A stretch of 64,000 nucleotides of DNA from Clostridia bacterium (GTDB lineage Bacteria; Bacillota; Clostridia; Oscillospirales; SIG627), in NCBI GenBank assembly GCA_017517325.1, contig JAFWZW010000003.1, positions 1-64,000 of the forward strand, in the 5' to 3' direction. A program made the translations under genes and the position numbers. Of the stretch, positions 38,819-48,808 are shown piece by piece. The notes below the pieces were generated by a model, which was given only the letters and a program-made list of their open reading frames with translations, was not told the origin of the DNA and did no database searches. How positions within the stretch are numbered: position 1 is the stretch's first letter; each line of letters starts with the position of its first letter.

Positions 38819-39537
38819 TCATTCTCCCAGTTATGCCAGTAGTTCTGAACGTCTTCGTTATCGTCAAGGGCATCAATGAGCTTCTGCATCTTGATCACTG
38901 CCTCTTCATCAGAAAGATTGACGTAAGTCGAAGGGATCTTGGCTTCTTCGGTAGAAAGGATCTTGTAGCCTGCCCCCTCCAAAGCTTCCTTTACGGTATA
39001 AAGATCGGCAGTGGCAGTAAGCACCTCAAATACGTCCTCCTCAAGGCCAATATCCTCAGCACCTGCTTCCAGAGCGGCTTCCATAATGGTATCCTCATCC
39101 ACACCTTCAGCCTCGACCAGGATCACACCCTTATCGCTGAAGAGGTATGCCACGCAGCCCGTAGTACCCAAATTTCCGCCGAACTTGTCAAAATAGTGGC
39201 GCAGATCGGCACTGGTACGGTTGCGGTTATCAGTGGCACATTCCACGATCACGGCGATGCCGCTGGGGCCGTAGCCTTCATAGTAAATGGATTCGTAATT
39301 TTCCGCATCGGAAGAAGCAGCCTTTTTAATAATGCGGTCGATGTTATCGTTGGGAACGTTCAAGCTCTTGGCTTTGGAGATCAGATCGCGAAGCTTGGAA
39401 TTGGAGTTGGGGTCGGCACCGCCAGCCTTAACGGCCATAGCGATCTCCTTGCCGATCTTGGTGAAGACCTTGGCGCGCTGAGCGTCAGTCTTCTCTTTCT
39501 TATGTTTAATATTATTCCACTTGGAATGTCCAGACAT
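38815..39537 (-). CDS. yebC: YebC/PmpR family protein
   Basis: 240 residues. The N-terminus MSGHSKWNNIKHKKEKTD and the DPNSNSKLRDLISKAKSLNVPNDNI segment are diagnostic. Family members act as transcription regulators or, as shown more recently for some, as translation factors that help ribosomes through proline-rich stalls. Start ATG 39537 follows GGAGG. Confidence 0.95.
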   Translation of the reverse strand: MSGHSKWNNIKHKKEKTDAQRAKVFTKIGKEIAMAVKAGGADPNSNSKLRDLISKAKSLNVPNDNIDRIIKKAASSDAENYESIYYEGYGPSGIAVIVECATDNRNRTSADLRHYFDKFGGNLGTTGCVAYLFSDKGVILVEAEGVDEDTIMEAALEAGAEDIGLEEDVFEVLTATADLYTVKEALEGAGYKILSTEEAKIPSTYVNLSDEEAVIKMQKLIDALDDNEDVQNYWHNWENE

Positions 39538-39559
39538 TTCAATATCCTCCGATTTTTTG

Positions 39560-41260
39560 TTAAATTTTTTCAGGCGTTCTCAAACCAATGAGATGCAGGG
39601 CGCAACCGAGGACGTTTTTAACTGCCTGGCAAAGAGAAAGGCGAATGGCTTTTTCTTCTTTTTCTGCACTGCGAATGGGACACGCGTTATAGAAGCGGTT
39701 GAAGCTTTGGCACAGATCCAAAGCAAAGCGGGTAATAATGGAAGGCTCGTATTCATTCAAAGCGCGCACGATTCGTTCGGGGAATAAGGCAAGGGTGGTG
39801 ATCAGCGCCTTTTCCTCGTCACAAAGGGTACCGCTTTCGGGGCAGGTAAATGCCTCGGACTTATTCAGAATGCTGCAAGCACGAGCGTAGGTATACTGAG
39901 CGTAGGGGCCCGTGTTACCGTCAAAATTCAAGGCTTCCGACCAGTTGAAGTTCACGTCCTTGATGCGGTTGGCGGAAAGGCTGTTAAAGATCACGGCGCC
40001 AACGCCAACGTCCTTGGCGATCTCTTCCTTATTTTCAAGGCCGGGATTCTTTTCTTCAATGATAGCGCCTGCTTTTTCAATGGCCTCCTGAAAGAGATCA
40101 TCCAAAAGCACGACGTTGCCGGTACGGGAAGCGATCTTTTCTCCGTTAATACTGAAGGTACCGTAGGGCACGTGAACCAACTGATCCTCCCAATCGTAGC
40201 CCATCAGACCGACGACCTTGAACCACTGAGCGAAATGCAAGCTCTGGCCTGCGCTGGTAACGTAAATACACTTATCAAAGGCATACTCCTTCTTTCTCCA
40301 AAGGGCCGCTGCAATATCACGGGTGGGATAGAGAGAAGAGCCGTCACGCTTCAGGATCAGGCAAGGAGGCATATTGTACGCTTCCAGATCTACAAGGCTT
40401 GCGCCATCGTCAATTTTAAGCAGATTCTTTTCCTTCAATTCCTCCACGACGGCAGGCATTTTATCGCTGTAAAAGCTTTCGCCGTTGAAGCTGTCAAAAG
40501 AAACACCCAAAAGCTCGTAGGTCTTCATATATTCCTTTAAGCTGATCTCCTTAAAGAGACGCCAAAGGCGAAGATTCTCTTCATCCCCTGCTTCCAGAAG
40601 CGCAAATTCCTTACGCGCTTCGTCGTTGAGGGGGGGATCTTCCTCAGCCTTAGTGCCAAACAGAACGTATAGGCGATTCAGTTCCTCGATGCCCTCACGG
40701 CGGATCACCTCTTCATCCCCCCACTTCTTGAAGGAAACCACCAGTTTTCCGTACTGGGTACCCCAGTCACCCAAGTAGTTGATACCCACGGTATCGTACC
40801 CTGAGAAGCGGTGTATAAGCTTGATGGAATTGCCTATGATGGTGGTGCCCAAATGGCCGATGTGGAAGCGCTTGGCAATATTGGGGGAAGAATAGTCGAT
40901 GACCATCGTCTTTCCCTTGCCGATCTCATTGCTGCCGTAATTTTCACCCTGACGAAGCATTTCTGCCAAAAGAGAAACGCGATAGGAATCGGCAAGGAAG
41001 AAGTTAAGGTAGCCGCCTGCGTTTTCAACCTTGGCCACACCGGGAATGGGTTTAGCGGCAAGAGCGGAAGAAAGATCGGAGGCGATCACCATAGGACTTT
41101 TGCGAAGAAGCTTTGAAAGCTTAAAGCAAGCCAGAGCAATATCCCCCATCGCCGGATCCGGCGGGGTATCGAAAAAGTCACGAAGGGTTTCTGCGGGAAG
41201 GGCGTCGTTTGCCAAAATCTCCGCAACGGTTGATGCAATGGTTTCTTTGATCTGATTCAT
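39560..41260 (-). CDS. argS: Arginyl-tRNA synthetase
   Basis: 566 residues. The N-terminal Add1 domain spans about 1-95. The class I signature HIGH appears as KRFHIGHLGTT (about 128-138). The KMSK region has the variant GEKIASRTGN. The anticodon-binding helical domain occupies about 440-566. It charges tRNA-Arg. It lies between the DUF3048 lipoprotein and yebC. Confidence 0.96.
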   Translation of the reverse strand: MNQIKETIASTVAEILANDALPAETLRDFFDTPPDPAMGDIALACFKLSKLLRKSPMVIASDLSSALAAKPIPGVAKVENAGGYLNFFLADSYRVSLLAEMLRQGENYGSNEIGKGKTMVIDYSSPNIAKRFHIGHLGTTIIGNSIKLIHRFSGYDTVGINYLGDWGTQYGKLVVSFKKWGDEEVIRREGIEELNRLYVLFGTKAEEDPPLNDEARKEFALLEAGDEENLRLWRLFKEISLKEYMKTYELLGVSFDSFNGESFYSDKMPAVVEELKEKNLLKIDDGASLVDLEAYNMPPCLILKRDGSSLYPTRDIAAALWRKKEYAFDKCIYVTSAGQSLHFAQWFKVVGLMGYDWEDQLVHVPYGTFSINGEKIASRTGNVVLLDDLFQEAIEKAGAIIEEKNPGLENKEEIAKDVGVGAVIFNSLSANRIKDVNFNWSEALNFDGNTGPYAQYTYARACSILNKSEAFTCPESGTLCDEEKALITTLALFPERIVRALNEYEPSIITRFALDLCQSFNRFYNACPIRSAEKEEKAIRLSLCQAVKNVLGCALHLIGLRTPEKI

Positions 41261-41268
41261 AATGTCTC

Positions 41269-42411
41269 CTATGAAATGGTTACGTGGGAAATGGTATCGG
41301 TATCAACAATGGAAATATAACTTCTACCGCAGGCAACCTTCATTTCGGTGCCGTCTGCAGCGTAGTAGCGGAACATATCTCCTTCTCCTGCGCGCTTCCA
41401 GGTAATGGGGCAAGCCACGCCGCCGTTGAGGTAATAGCCGGAGCCTTCACCCGTTAAGGTAACCTCAAGTCTTCCGTAGCTGTCAACCACACGTTCAGCT
41501 GCAAAGAGGATCCAAACGTTTTCGGTGGCGACCTGTGCACCGTCTACCCCGTCAACGTGAGGAGCACTATATTGAGAATGGAGATATTTGCCGGAAGCGG
41601 CGTCGTAGTTAAACTCGGAAACGGAATAATCAGAGTGCGGGATTTTGACATAGGTAGCGGGGGTACCGTTCTGAATGCCTGCAAAAGCAGGATCGAAGGA
41701 GAAAGCGGTAAATTCTTTGTTATTCAGATCGGTGCGGTAGCCACGGTTGGCAACGATAGCCGCAAGACCTGCACCGGTAGCGAAGGCGGTATGCTCCATG
41801 GGAACGCCGCTGTTCAAGCGGTCGCGGTTGCGGAAGAAGGTATCAAGGCCGTTGAGCTTCACGCCGTCGTAAGCCATGCCGTCCATATTATTCACGCCAA
41901 GCCTGCGGATGGCATCGTACGCCATCGGCTGAGAACCGCCGAAGTGAGCGTAAAGAGCGTCATAGGAAGCGGCGATCTGCACGTAATAAGGGCGGGCAGA
42001 TCGAATGCTGCCAAGGTTTCCTGCATTGGCGTAATCCAGAAGGATCCCTTCAAGACGGATAATGCCGCCCTCGGCGAGGACCTCGTAGATAATATCACAT
42101 TTTGAAAGGCCGGATTGAGGCAGTGCTACCTTCAGATTGTTAAGCATAACCGCCAAAGGGCGCTTGCCGACCAGAGAAGCATCGCACTCCAGACCGGTAA
42201 GCGGATTCATATTTTCAGGCAAGGTGGGCACGGGGGGAGTGGTGACCACTTCTTCCGTGGTAACGGATTGAGTCGGCTCGGTTTCTTCCAGAGTTTCCGT
42301 TACTTTTTCAAACGTAGTAACGGGCGCTTCTTCTGAACCGCAAGCAGCAAAGGAAAGCAGAACGGAAAGCAAAAGAAACATAGAAAACGTACGCTTCAAA
42401 ATCGATCTCAT
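41269..42411 (-). CDS. DUF3048 domain lipoprotein
   Basis: 380 residues from ATG 42411 (AAAGGTG ribosome site); an upstream in-frame ATG lacks one. The lipoprotein signal ends LSFAAC. A Thr/Glu-rich linker (about 25-60) leads to the DUF3048 domain (NPLTGLECDASLVGKRPLAVMLNNLKVALPQSGLSKCDIIYEVLAEGGIIRLEGI), followed by a second domain of the family at about 240-380. These extracytoplasmic proteins (B. subtilis YerB) are common in spore formers. Function unknown. Confidence 0.9.
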   Translation of the reverse strand: MRSILKRTFSMFLLLSVLLSFAACGSEEAPVTTFEKVTETLEETEPTQSVTTEEVVTTPPVPTLPENMNPLTGLECDASLVGKRPLAVMLNNLKVALPQSGLSKCDIIYEVLAEGGIIRLEGILLDYANAGNLGSIRSARPYYVQIAASYDALYAHFGGSQPMAYDAIRRLGVNNMDGMAYDGVKLNGLDTFFRNRDRLNSGVPMEHTAFATGAGLAAIVANRGYRTDLNNKEFTAFSFDPAFAGIQNGTPATYVKIPHSDYSVSEFNYDAASGKYLHSQYSAPHVDGVDGAQVATENVWILFAAERVVDSYGRLEVTLTGEGSGYYLNGGVACPITWKRAGEGDMFRYYAADGTEMKVACGRSYISIVDTDTISHVTIS

Positions 42412-42535
42412 TTTAACACCTTTTCCCGGGTTTTGGCCTATGGGCATAATTCCCGTATTTTATTTGGGTCATTATACCATTTTTCATCCGAAAAATCAAG
42501 ACGATTCCCAAAAAATCAGTGCATTTAAGGACAAA

Positions 42536-42571
42536 AAATCGGCAAACTTCGTTTCCAAAGTTTGCCGATTT
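42536..42571 (-). terminator. Terminator of the oligopeptide-binding lipoprotein gene
   Basis: AAATCGGCAAAC pairs with GTTTGCCGATTT, then TTTTTTG on the minus strand. Confidence 0.85.
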
Positions 42572-42581
42572 GATCGATATC

Positions 42582-44297
42582 TTATTCAGCGTCCTGAGCA
42601 GCCTGATATGCAGCGTTCTTTTCTGCATAATCCTTAAGCTTTGCTTCGGTAAAGATAGTGTGACCGTAGGGGCTGGTTTCAAGGCCCTTCAGCTCGGAAG
42701 AAGCCAGATAGTTGTGTGCATAGAAAACGAGAGCTGCGGCGGGACATTCATCACCCAAAAGCTTCTCAACCTCAACCAGTTTCTTTGCACGATCTTTTCT
42801 GGTAGTGAGATCCAAAACTTCGTTAAGAAGGTTGGTATATGCTTCAGATTCAAAACCGGTAACGTGCTTTGCAGTACCAACGGAATCGACAGTTACTTCC
42901 ACAACGCTTCCGCTGTAGGAGGGAGCGAAGGGAGCCAATGCAGAATATGCATTGGTAGAAAGAGCCTGATAGTCAAGGGCGATCACGTCAAACTTGCCGC
43001 CATAGAGGGCAGACTCATAGGACTCACCGGAAACACCCTTAAGATCAACCTTGAAGCCGAGGGTCTCCCATACGCCCTTTGCGTATTCAGCGACCTTCTG
43101 CTCATAAGCGCGATCTTCGCGGTAGGTGATGGCAAAATCTCCGGAGGTAACGCCTGCTTCTTTCAAAAGAGCCTTAGCTCCTTCCACATCACCTGCGGTC
43201 TTATAAAGGTCACCTGCTTCCTTGCGGAAACTTGCTTTCATGGTAGCACCGGTGGCAACGTCGGAAACGAAGCCTGCAGCTGCCTTGGAGCCCATACCGA
43301 TGATCTTGGCGATCTCTTCACGGTTCAAAGCGGAGCTGAGAGCCTTTCTGACCTTGGCGTCGGAAAGAACGTCATTCTCGCAATTGAAGAAGTAGGTGTA
43401 GGAGGAAAGGGTATCGGAAGATTTGATCTCCTTTTCCTTTGCGGCATAGGTCTCGGTGGTAAAGGTACCTACGTAGTAGATCTCACCGTTATCAAACGCG
43501 GCAACAGCTTCCTCGGAAGTTTTATATTTTGCAAAATCGGTTACCAGCTGATAGGGCTTAACGAAAACGTTGTAGCCGTCTTCGGGATCCTTTTCGAGGC
43601 GATAATACTTGGAGAAGTCAAGACGGTACTCCCCTGCGGGATCCATAGATTTGATGGAGAACTTACCGTTGGTGGAAATATCGTTGGTGTTGGTGGACCA
43701 AACGTCTTCCTTGCCTTGAACGGCATCGTCTCTCAAGGGGATCAGTGCGGGACTGGAGATAGCTTCCAGGAACAGTTCAACGTCAATGGGCTTTTCAAAC
43801 TGAACCTCAAGGGTATTACTGTCCACAGCGGCTACGCCCAGATCGTCAATGGTCATATTGCCTGCTTTAACTTCTCTTGCGTTCTTGATGTCATAGAGAA
43901 GAGCGGCTGCGGGGCTATCCGTTTCGGGAGAAAGGATACGCTTCCACGCATAGGCGAAGTGGTCGGCGGAAAGAGTACGGCCGTCGTTCCATCTGGAATA
44001 GAAAATATCAATGTAGAGGAAGTATTCGTCGCGGCTCTCATTGTATTTTTCTTCCCAAGCTTCTGCAATGGCAGGCTCGATCTTACCGTCCTTCACCTGG
44101 GTAAGCCCCTCATAAAGCAGAGAAGAAACCTTGACAAAATCCTTGTCATAGATCATCTCGGTGGGATCCAGATCGGTCTGGGGATCGGCAAGCACCATGG
44201 GAATGATGGATCCCATGTCTTCCATATCCACCGTGCAGGAGCACAAGCTCATGGTCAACATTGCTGCCAAAAGCAATAATGCAACTATTTTTTTCAT
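42582..44297 (-). CDS. ABC transporter substrate-binding lipoprotein (family 5, peptide type)
   Basis: 571 residues from ATG 44297, preceded by AGGAGG. Lipobox MSLCSC at about residues 16-21. The SBP_bac_5 fold shows in DPTEMIYDKDFVKVSSLLYEGLTQVKDGKIEPAIAEAWEE, RTLSADHFAYAWKRILSPE and VRKALSSALNREEIAKII. It captures oligopeptides, or possibly nickel or heme, outside the cell. No permease or ATPase genes are adjacent, so it may pair with a transporter elsewhere. Confidence 0.92.
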   Translation of the reverse strand: MKKIVALLLLAAMLTMSLCSCTVDMEDMGSIIPMVLADPQTDLDPTEMIYDKDFVKVSSLLYEGLTQVKDGKIEPAIAEAWEEKYNESRDEYFLYIDIFYSRWNDGRTLSADHFAYAWKRILSPETDSPAAALLYDIKNAREVKAGNMTIDDLGVAAVDSNTLEVQFEKPIDVELFLEAISSPALIPLRDDAVQGKEDVWSTNTNDISTNGKFSIKSMDPAGEYRLDFSKYYRLEKDPEDGYNVFVKPYQLVTDFAKYKTSEEAVAAFDNGEIYYVGTFTTETYAAKEKEIKSSDTLSSYTYFFNCENDVLSDAKVRKALSSALNREEIAKIIGMGSKAAAGFVSDVATGATMKASFRKEAGDLYKTAGDVEGAKALLKEAGVTSGDFAITYREDRAYEQKVAEYAKGVWETLGFKVDLKGVSGESYESALYGGKFDVIALDYQALSTNAYSALAPFAPSYSGSVVEVTVDSVGTAKHVTGFESEAYTNLLNEVLDLTTRKDRAKKLVEVEKLLGDECPAAALVFYAHNYLASSELKGLETSPYGHTIFTEAKLKDYAEKNAAYQAAQDAE

Positions 44298-44345
44298 TGA
44301 AAAACCTCCTAAACGGCACATAAATATACCAATATACTACGGGAA

Positions 44346-44374
44346 ATTATAACACCAAACAAGAAAATAATCAA
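44346..44374 (-). promoter_or_regulatory. Promoter of the peptide-binding lipoprotein gene
   Basis: TTGATT, 17 bp, TATAAT on the minus strand, about 50 bp before the start codon. Confidence 0.7.
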
Positions 44375-44453
44375 GTCGAATTTTGATAAATCCAAAATTC
44401 TTTTATTTGCACAACAAAACAAAAATCAACTTGTGCTATTTTAACAAAAAAAC

Positions 44454-45239
44454 CTATGAAAAATCAACAATTTCACCACCTAAAGCCTCTTCGTAAGGAA
44501 TCACGGTCAGCTCCGGTGACAGGGCACACAAGGCATCGCGAAAACAATAGACCGCATCTTTTTCGGAAGCGTGGTGGCCGCAATCGATAACGGTCATTCC
44601 CAGCTCTACCGCTTCCTGGGCAATATGATACGAGATATCCCCTCCCACAAAGGCATCCGCACCTTTTTCAAGGCAAGGCAATACAAGGTCTTTACCGGAG
44701 CCGCAGCAAAAGCCAACTTCCTCAATATCAAGCCCGGCGGAATATAGGCGAACGGGCGCACCCAAAGCAGAAGAGACGCGCTCCGCCAGATCTTCGGGGC
44801 TTATTTTTTCGCACAACGAGCCAATGGCACCGATGAAAGGCTCGTTCTCTAAAAGAGGCTCGCGGCGGTACGGAGCAACCACGCCGATCTTCTCACCCAA
44901 ACGGTCGTTCAACCCGTCTACCGCTCCGTCAAAACGGGTGTGAAGACTGATCAAAGAGATACCCGCCTGCATTAAAAGGATGATCTTCTGCCCTACAAGG
45001 GTATCTTCGTTAATAGCCTTAACGGGCGAAAAGATCAAAGGGTGATGGCTTACGATCAATTGGCACCCCTCAGCCATAGCTTTTTCAATGGCGGAAAAGG
45101 TAACGTCAAGGCAGGTGAGCACGCGTGTGATCTCCTGCTCACGGTCGGGACAGACCAAAAGCCCGTCGTTATCCCAAGAACAAGCGCGTTCTACGGGATA
45201 GATCGTTTGAAAATAAGCTTCCAGATCACGAATTCTCAT
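44454..45239 (-). CDS. Nif3-like dinuclear metal centre protein (DUF34)
   Basis: 261 residues from ATG 45239, with GGAGG upstream and inside the trmK end. Motifs WDNDGLLV, IVSHHPLIF (metal His pair), SLHTRFDGAVDGLNDRLG and the C-terminal GDISYHIAQEA with IDCGHHASE complete the metal site. Family members form hexamers. The biochemical role is unsettled. Neighbouring trmK in Firmicutes is the rule. Confidence 0.92.
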   Translation of the reverse strand: MRIRDLEAYFQTIYPVERACSWDNDGLLVCPDREQEITRVLTCLDVTFSAIEKAMAEGCQLIVSHHPLIFSPVKAINEDTLVGQKIILLMQAGISLISLHTRFDGAVDGLNDRLGEKIGVVAPYRREPLLENEPFIGAIGSLCEKISPEDLAERVSSALGAPVRLYSAGLDIEEVGFCCGSGKDLVLPCLEKGADAFVGGDISYHIAQEAVELGMTVIDCGHHASEKDAVYCFRDALCALSPELTVIPYEEALGGEIVDFS

Positions 45240-45957
45240 TGATAGCCTCCAGTTGTGAAAGGTATAACGCCTCCTCCTTTTTTTCCAAGGATACGTCAAA
45301 ACCCGCTTTTTCTTTTCCGACGATTTTCGACCTCACCTTGGCAAGGCGTTTTTCAAAATAAAGCGAAGCCCCCTCCCCTTTCGTTTGGGAAAGGTATTCG
45401 CCCACTAAATAAAATTCAGGATCCCGCTCTCTTCTGACACCGTCAAATCGCGCACGGAAGATGAGAAAGACCTTGCCGTTTTCCCCAATGGCTTGCTCCC
45501 CTTCTACCGAAAAGCCGTTCTCATAAAGGAATTTGCGAAGCAAATGCGCACGGCTCATAGGCTGAAGAACGAAGCCGGTATTCAAAGGAATCCGATCCAA
45601 AGCCCGGGAAAGGATCCCGGCAATCGTTTCGCCGCCCATTCCTGCAATCACGAAGGTATCGGGAGAAAGAGAGATCACATCCAAAATACCGTCGGTCAGA
45701 AAAAACTGCGCCTTATGAGCGATGCCGGCACTTGTCAAAGCCGCTTTGGCACGGGCAAGGGGCTCGGGATTCAAATCGGTCACGATGGCGTGGCGGCACC
45801 ACCCGTTTTCCAAAAGGAAAAGCGGAAGCGCTCCGTGGTCTGAGCCAACGTCACACACCACACCGCCCCGTGGCAAGCTCTCCGCAATGGCGGAGAGTCT
45901 TGCCGAAAGGGATGCGGACCTTGCACCTCCGGCATTATTTGCTTGCCAGATATGCAT
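45226..45957 (-). CDS. trmK: tRNA (adenine(22)-N1)-methyltransferase
   Basis: 243 residues from ATG 45957 with GGAGAAG upstream; a longer open frame overlaps the DUF1858 gene and is not likely translated. SAM motif VVCDVGSDHGALPLFLLENG, then AIVTDLNPEPLARAKAAL, and the catalytic-region IAGMGGETIAGIL. It methylates A22 of tRNA. Overlaps of 23 and 14 bases with its neighbours indicate coupled translation. Confidence 0.92.
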   Translation of the reverse strand: MHIWQANNAGGARSASLSARLSAIAESLPRGGVVCDVGSDHGALPLFLLENGWCRHAIVTDLNPEPLARAKAALTSAGIAHKAQFFLTDGILDVISLSPDTFVIAGMGGETIAGILSRALDRIPLNTGFVLQPMSRAHLLRKFLYENGFSVEGEQAIGENGKVFLIFRARFDGVRRERDPEFYLVGEYLSQTKGEGASLYFEKRLAKVRSKIVGKEKAGFDVSLEKKEEALYLSQLEAINENS

Positions 45958-46138
45958 TGATCTTCTCCACCAGGGCATCGGCATCAGTTCCGTGAACGGC
46001 ACAAGCCTGGGCAATGGATTCTCCGCGGGAAGCGGGGCAACCGAGGCAATGCATACCGATCTCAAAAAAGAACTGTGCAGTTCCCTGATCTGCATCCAGA
46101 ATATCACCGATGATGCTTTCTTTGGTTACAGAGGTCAT
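45935..46138 (-). CDS. DUF1858 small protein (hybrid-cluster-protein-associated disulfide domain type)
   Basis: 67 residues from ATG 46138, whose AAAGGAG lies 8 nt upstream. The core FFEIGMHCLGCPASRGESIAQACAVHG carries the CxxC characteristic of the prismane-associated redox disulfide domain. It probably acts in redox or iron-sulfur chemistry; no partner is evident next to it. It overlaps trmK by 23 bases. Confidence 0.88.
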   Translation of the reverse strand: MTSVTKESIIGDILDADQGTAQFFFEIGMHCLGCPASRGESIAQACAVHGTDADALVEKINAYLASK

Positions 46139-46165
46139 ATTTTTTTCTCCTTTCATAGCAATGAT

Positions 46166-48808
46166 TTATGAATCGCGCCCTTGGGCGGGATCATCTTTTT
46201 TCAAAAACTTCATCCATTCCGAGATCACAAGAGGGATCACGGCTAAAACGGTGGCAAAGAACAGGATCCAGAAGCTGATACCGGAGCCTGCGGCACCCGT
46301 CTGCCAAAGTCTCTTCAGTGGCGTTGCCACAGTCAGAAGAAGCACGAAGAGGCAGAGCCCCAAGGTGATAGCACCGATTTTTCCGATCTGGCGAAGACGC
46401 TGAAGCAGGTGACCGTCAAACTTTACGGACAGAGAGGAAAACCAGGAAGCCATCACGAAGGTGATCAGTGCGGCGCTTTGAGCCGTATCCGCCCCGCCTG
46501 ATGCATACAGAGCGATCTGGTAGGAAAGCATCGTAGCAATGGCCTGGGTGATACCGATGATCAGAGGAATGATGATCAGGACCTGCAGAGAGGCAACGCG
46601 GTCATCCTTCAGAACGCCCTTGTTATCCTCAAGCTTTGGCCCGGGCAAGCGGTAAAAAATATTGGCCCCTGCGGGGATGATGGCTCCAAGCCCTGCAAGA
46701 AGCATTGGCAAACGCTCAAAAGGGACCGTGCCGTGAGCCGTCAGAGAAATCAAAATACTGATTCCAAGCGCTACCTGTACAAGGAGCACATACTGCATAA
46801 TATGGACCACGTTGCGATAGAAAATGCGTGCCCAATTGATACAAAAGGGCATCAATTCGTATTTCTTTTCTTTTACCAAAAGATCCGCATTGAGGCGGAC
46901 TGCATTGAGCTTTTCCTCTGCGCTGACCACGGAAATATCCGATTCCATTTGAGGCAGGGTGTTATAAAGCCCGTCGGTCATGGAAAGAGTGATATCCCCA
47001 TTATCCTTATGGTATTTTACAATGCTTTGCTTCTCCTCAACCGGGAAGCCGCAATACGCCTTGTATTTTTCAATATCGGCAACGAATACGCCTCGATCCA
47101 TTCGCTCGTAGGTCTGGTAAGACAGAGCGTACTGATAATCGTTCTCGCCGATGATGGAAACGCTCTTGGAAAGGGCCGCAACCGTTTCGGGGTAGTCATC
47201 CGTAAGCAGATACGTAATGACGCCTGATTTCTGACAGGTATTTACCGCATTGGCAGCGGCGGCGCTGATGGGGGTGGAAAGCCCGAAAACGCCCAGATAC
47301 GTCATCCCCCTACAGAGCCTTCTCTGATCTCCCGTTGAAGGCGAGGATACGGAAAGGGTGGCGACGGCGACGATGCGCTCGCTGATCCCCGCAAGATGAC
47401 GTGCATCTGCACGCAAAGCGGCACGGACGGATTCATTCATCGCATGGCTTTGCCCGTCCTTCCATATTTCCGTACAAGCTGCCAGAACGGAATTGGGGTT
47501 GCCTCGGATCACCAGCCGATACTTTCCTTCGCAAAGGGTCAGAGCGCAGGAATAGCCCAGCTTTGGGTCAAAATCATAGCGATTGATAAACAGGTGCTTT
47601 TTTTCAAGCCTTGTTTTTTGGATCCCGATTCCTGCAGCGGCAGACATTATGGCCTTTTCCGCCTGCCACTCTTCCCTTTTGCCTGTGTAGTATTCTTTGC
47701 CGCTTTGTGCAAGTAGCAGATTTTCAAGAAGCGGAGCGGCTTTTTCGCCCGCCTCTTTAAACTCAAAGCAATTCTGCCCCAAATAGAAAGAGCTGGGAAT
47801 GGGGCTTGAATAAAAGAGATAATCGCTGGAATTGACGAACACGCAGTTTACGTCACTTAAACGGTCGACGGCACCGGGATTTCGCAGGATGACGCCTTCT
47901 CCGAAGAGCTTTGCCGTCATAAAAGCGATGGCAAGATCGCACAGATGCTCAATGGAATCGGGGAAAGCGGCAATCACCGCAGCAGAGGCGTAGTAGAAGG
48001 AATCAAATACGTCCTGACCGCGAAACACCCCGAAGGCAAAGAGAAAAAAGCAGGTGACGACCCAAATCATAGAGATCTGCTTTTTCAGCTCCGTAGCGGT
48101 GCGGTAGATCTGAGGAACGGTGGTGTTCTGACGGGAAACGGTAAAATTCTCATTATCAAATATGTTTCTGCCTGTATTGCAAACGAACACCTTGGCACTA
48201 CCGTGAAGGACCACGCTACCCGCAAAAAGGATACAATCGAAGTACGGAAGGGCACTTTCCTCTTCCTCTACCTCGGCATGGCTTCGTTTGAAAACGGGAA
48301 CACGCCTGCCGGTCACGCTGGCTTCCAGGATCTTTAAGGCACTGTGCTTTAAGATAATACCGTCGCAGGGCATCACGTCGCCTTTTTCCAAAAGAAGAAT
48401 ATCCCCCGGCACCAATTCACTTTTGGCCACGGAGCGGATCCTGCCGGAACGGCGCACATGGTATTTACTTCGGGAATAACGCTCCGTTTTTTTCTGAACG
48501 GAACGGCAATAAAAATGGGTGCCCAGCACGATGGAAGCGTAAAGCAGTGACACTGCGATCATTGCAATCAGCGACGTTACGTTCCCCGTTCCCACGTAGT
48601 CAAGAAAGCCCACCACGAGAAAGAGGATCATCATAATATCGCCGAAGATCTTTTTCAGAAGGCCTGAAGCGGTATTTTTCTTTTCAAAGAGAATATTTTC
48701 GCCAAATTCACGGCGATTCTGCAAAACCTGCTCCGAGGTAAGACCCAATTCGGGATCGGTACCCAAAATGGAGCGAAGCTTCTCTAAGTTGACTTCCAGT
48801 AGATTCAT
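46166..48808 (-). CDS. Degenerate P-type ATPase homologue (phosphorylation motif lost)
   Basis: 880 residues with the P2-type ATPase layout: cation-ATPase N-terminus (LGLTSEQVLQNRREFGEN), membrane pairs at about 55-100 and 245-300, and a C-terminal six-helix bundle (about 690-870). The actuator TGES is TGRR (166-169). The PEGL of helix M4 is PDSI (283-286). The aspartyl-phosphate motif DKTGT is NSSDY (about 326-330). KGAPE is RGNPN. TGD is TDD, and the hinge GDGxND is TDGLYN. With the phosphorylated Asp replaced by Asn, it cannot run the classical pump cycle. The frame is open and full length, so it is probably retained as a sensor, scaffold or ion-binding protein rather than a pseudogene. 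It overlaps the clpE-like gene by 4 bases. Confidence 0.88.
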   Translation of the reverse strand: MNLLEVNLEKLRSILGTDPELGLTSEQVLQNRREFGENILFEKKNTASGLLKKIFGDIMMILFLVVGFLDYVGTGNVTSLIAMIAVSLLYASIVLGTHFYCRSVQKKTERYSRSKYHVRRSGRIRSVAKSELVPGDILLLEKGDVMPCDGIILKHSALKILEASVTGRRVPVFKRSHAEVEEEESALPYFDCILFAGSVVLHGSAKVFVCNTGRNIFDNENFTVSRQNTTVPQIYRTATELKKQISMIWVVTCFFLFAFGVFRGQDVFDSFYYASAAVIAAFPDSIEHLCDLAIAFMTAKLFGEGVILRNPGAVDRLSDVNCVFVNSSDYLFYSSPIPSSFYLGQNCFEFKEAGEKAAPLLENLLLAQSGKEYYTGKREEWQAEKAIMSAAAGIGIQKTRLEKKHLFINRYDFDPKLGYSCALTLCEGKYRLVIRGNPNSVLAACTEIWKDGQSHAMNESVRAALRADARHLAGISERIVAVATLSVSSPSTGDQRRLCRGMTYLGVFGLSTPISAAAANAVNTCQKSGVITYLLTDDYPETVAALSKSVSIIGENDYQYALSYQTYERMDRGVFVADIEKYKAYCGFPVEEKQSIVKYHKDNGDITLSMTDGLYNTLPQMESDISVVSAEEKLNAVRLNADLLVKEKKYELMPFCINWARIFYRNVVHIMQYVLLVQVALGISILISLTAHGTVPFERLPMLLAGLGAIIPAGANIFYRLPGPKLEDNKGVLKDDRVASLQVLIIIPLIIGITQAIATMLSYQIALYASGGADTAQSAALITFVMASWFSSLSVKFDGHLLQRLRQIGKIGAITLGLCLFVLLLTVATPLKRLWQTGAAGSGISFWILFFATVLAVIPLVISEWMKFLKKDDPAQGRDS

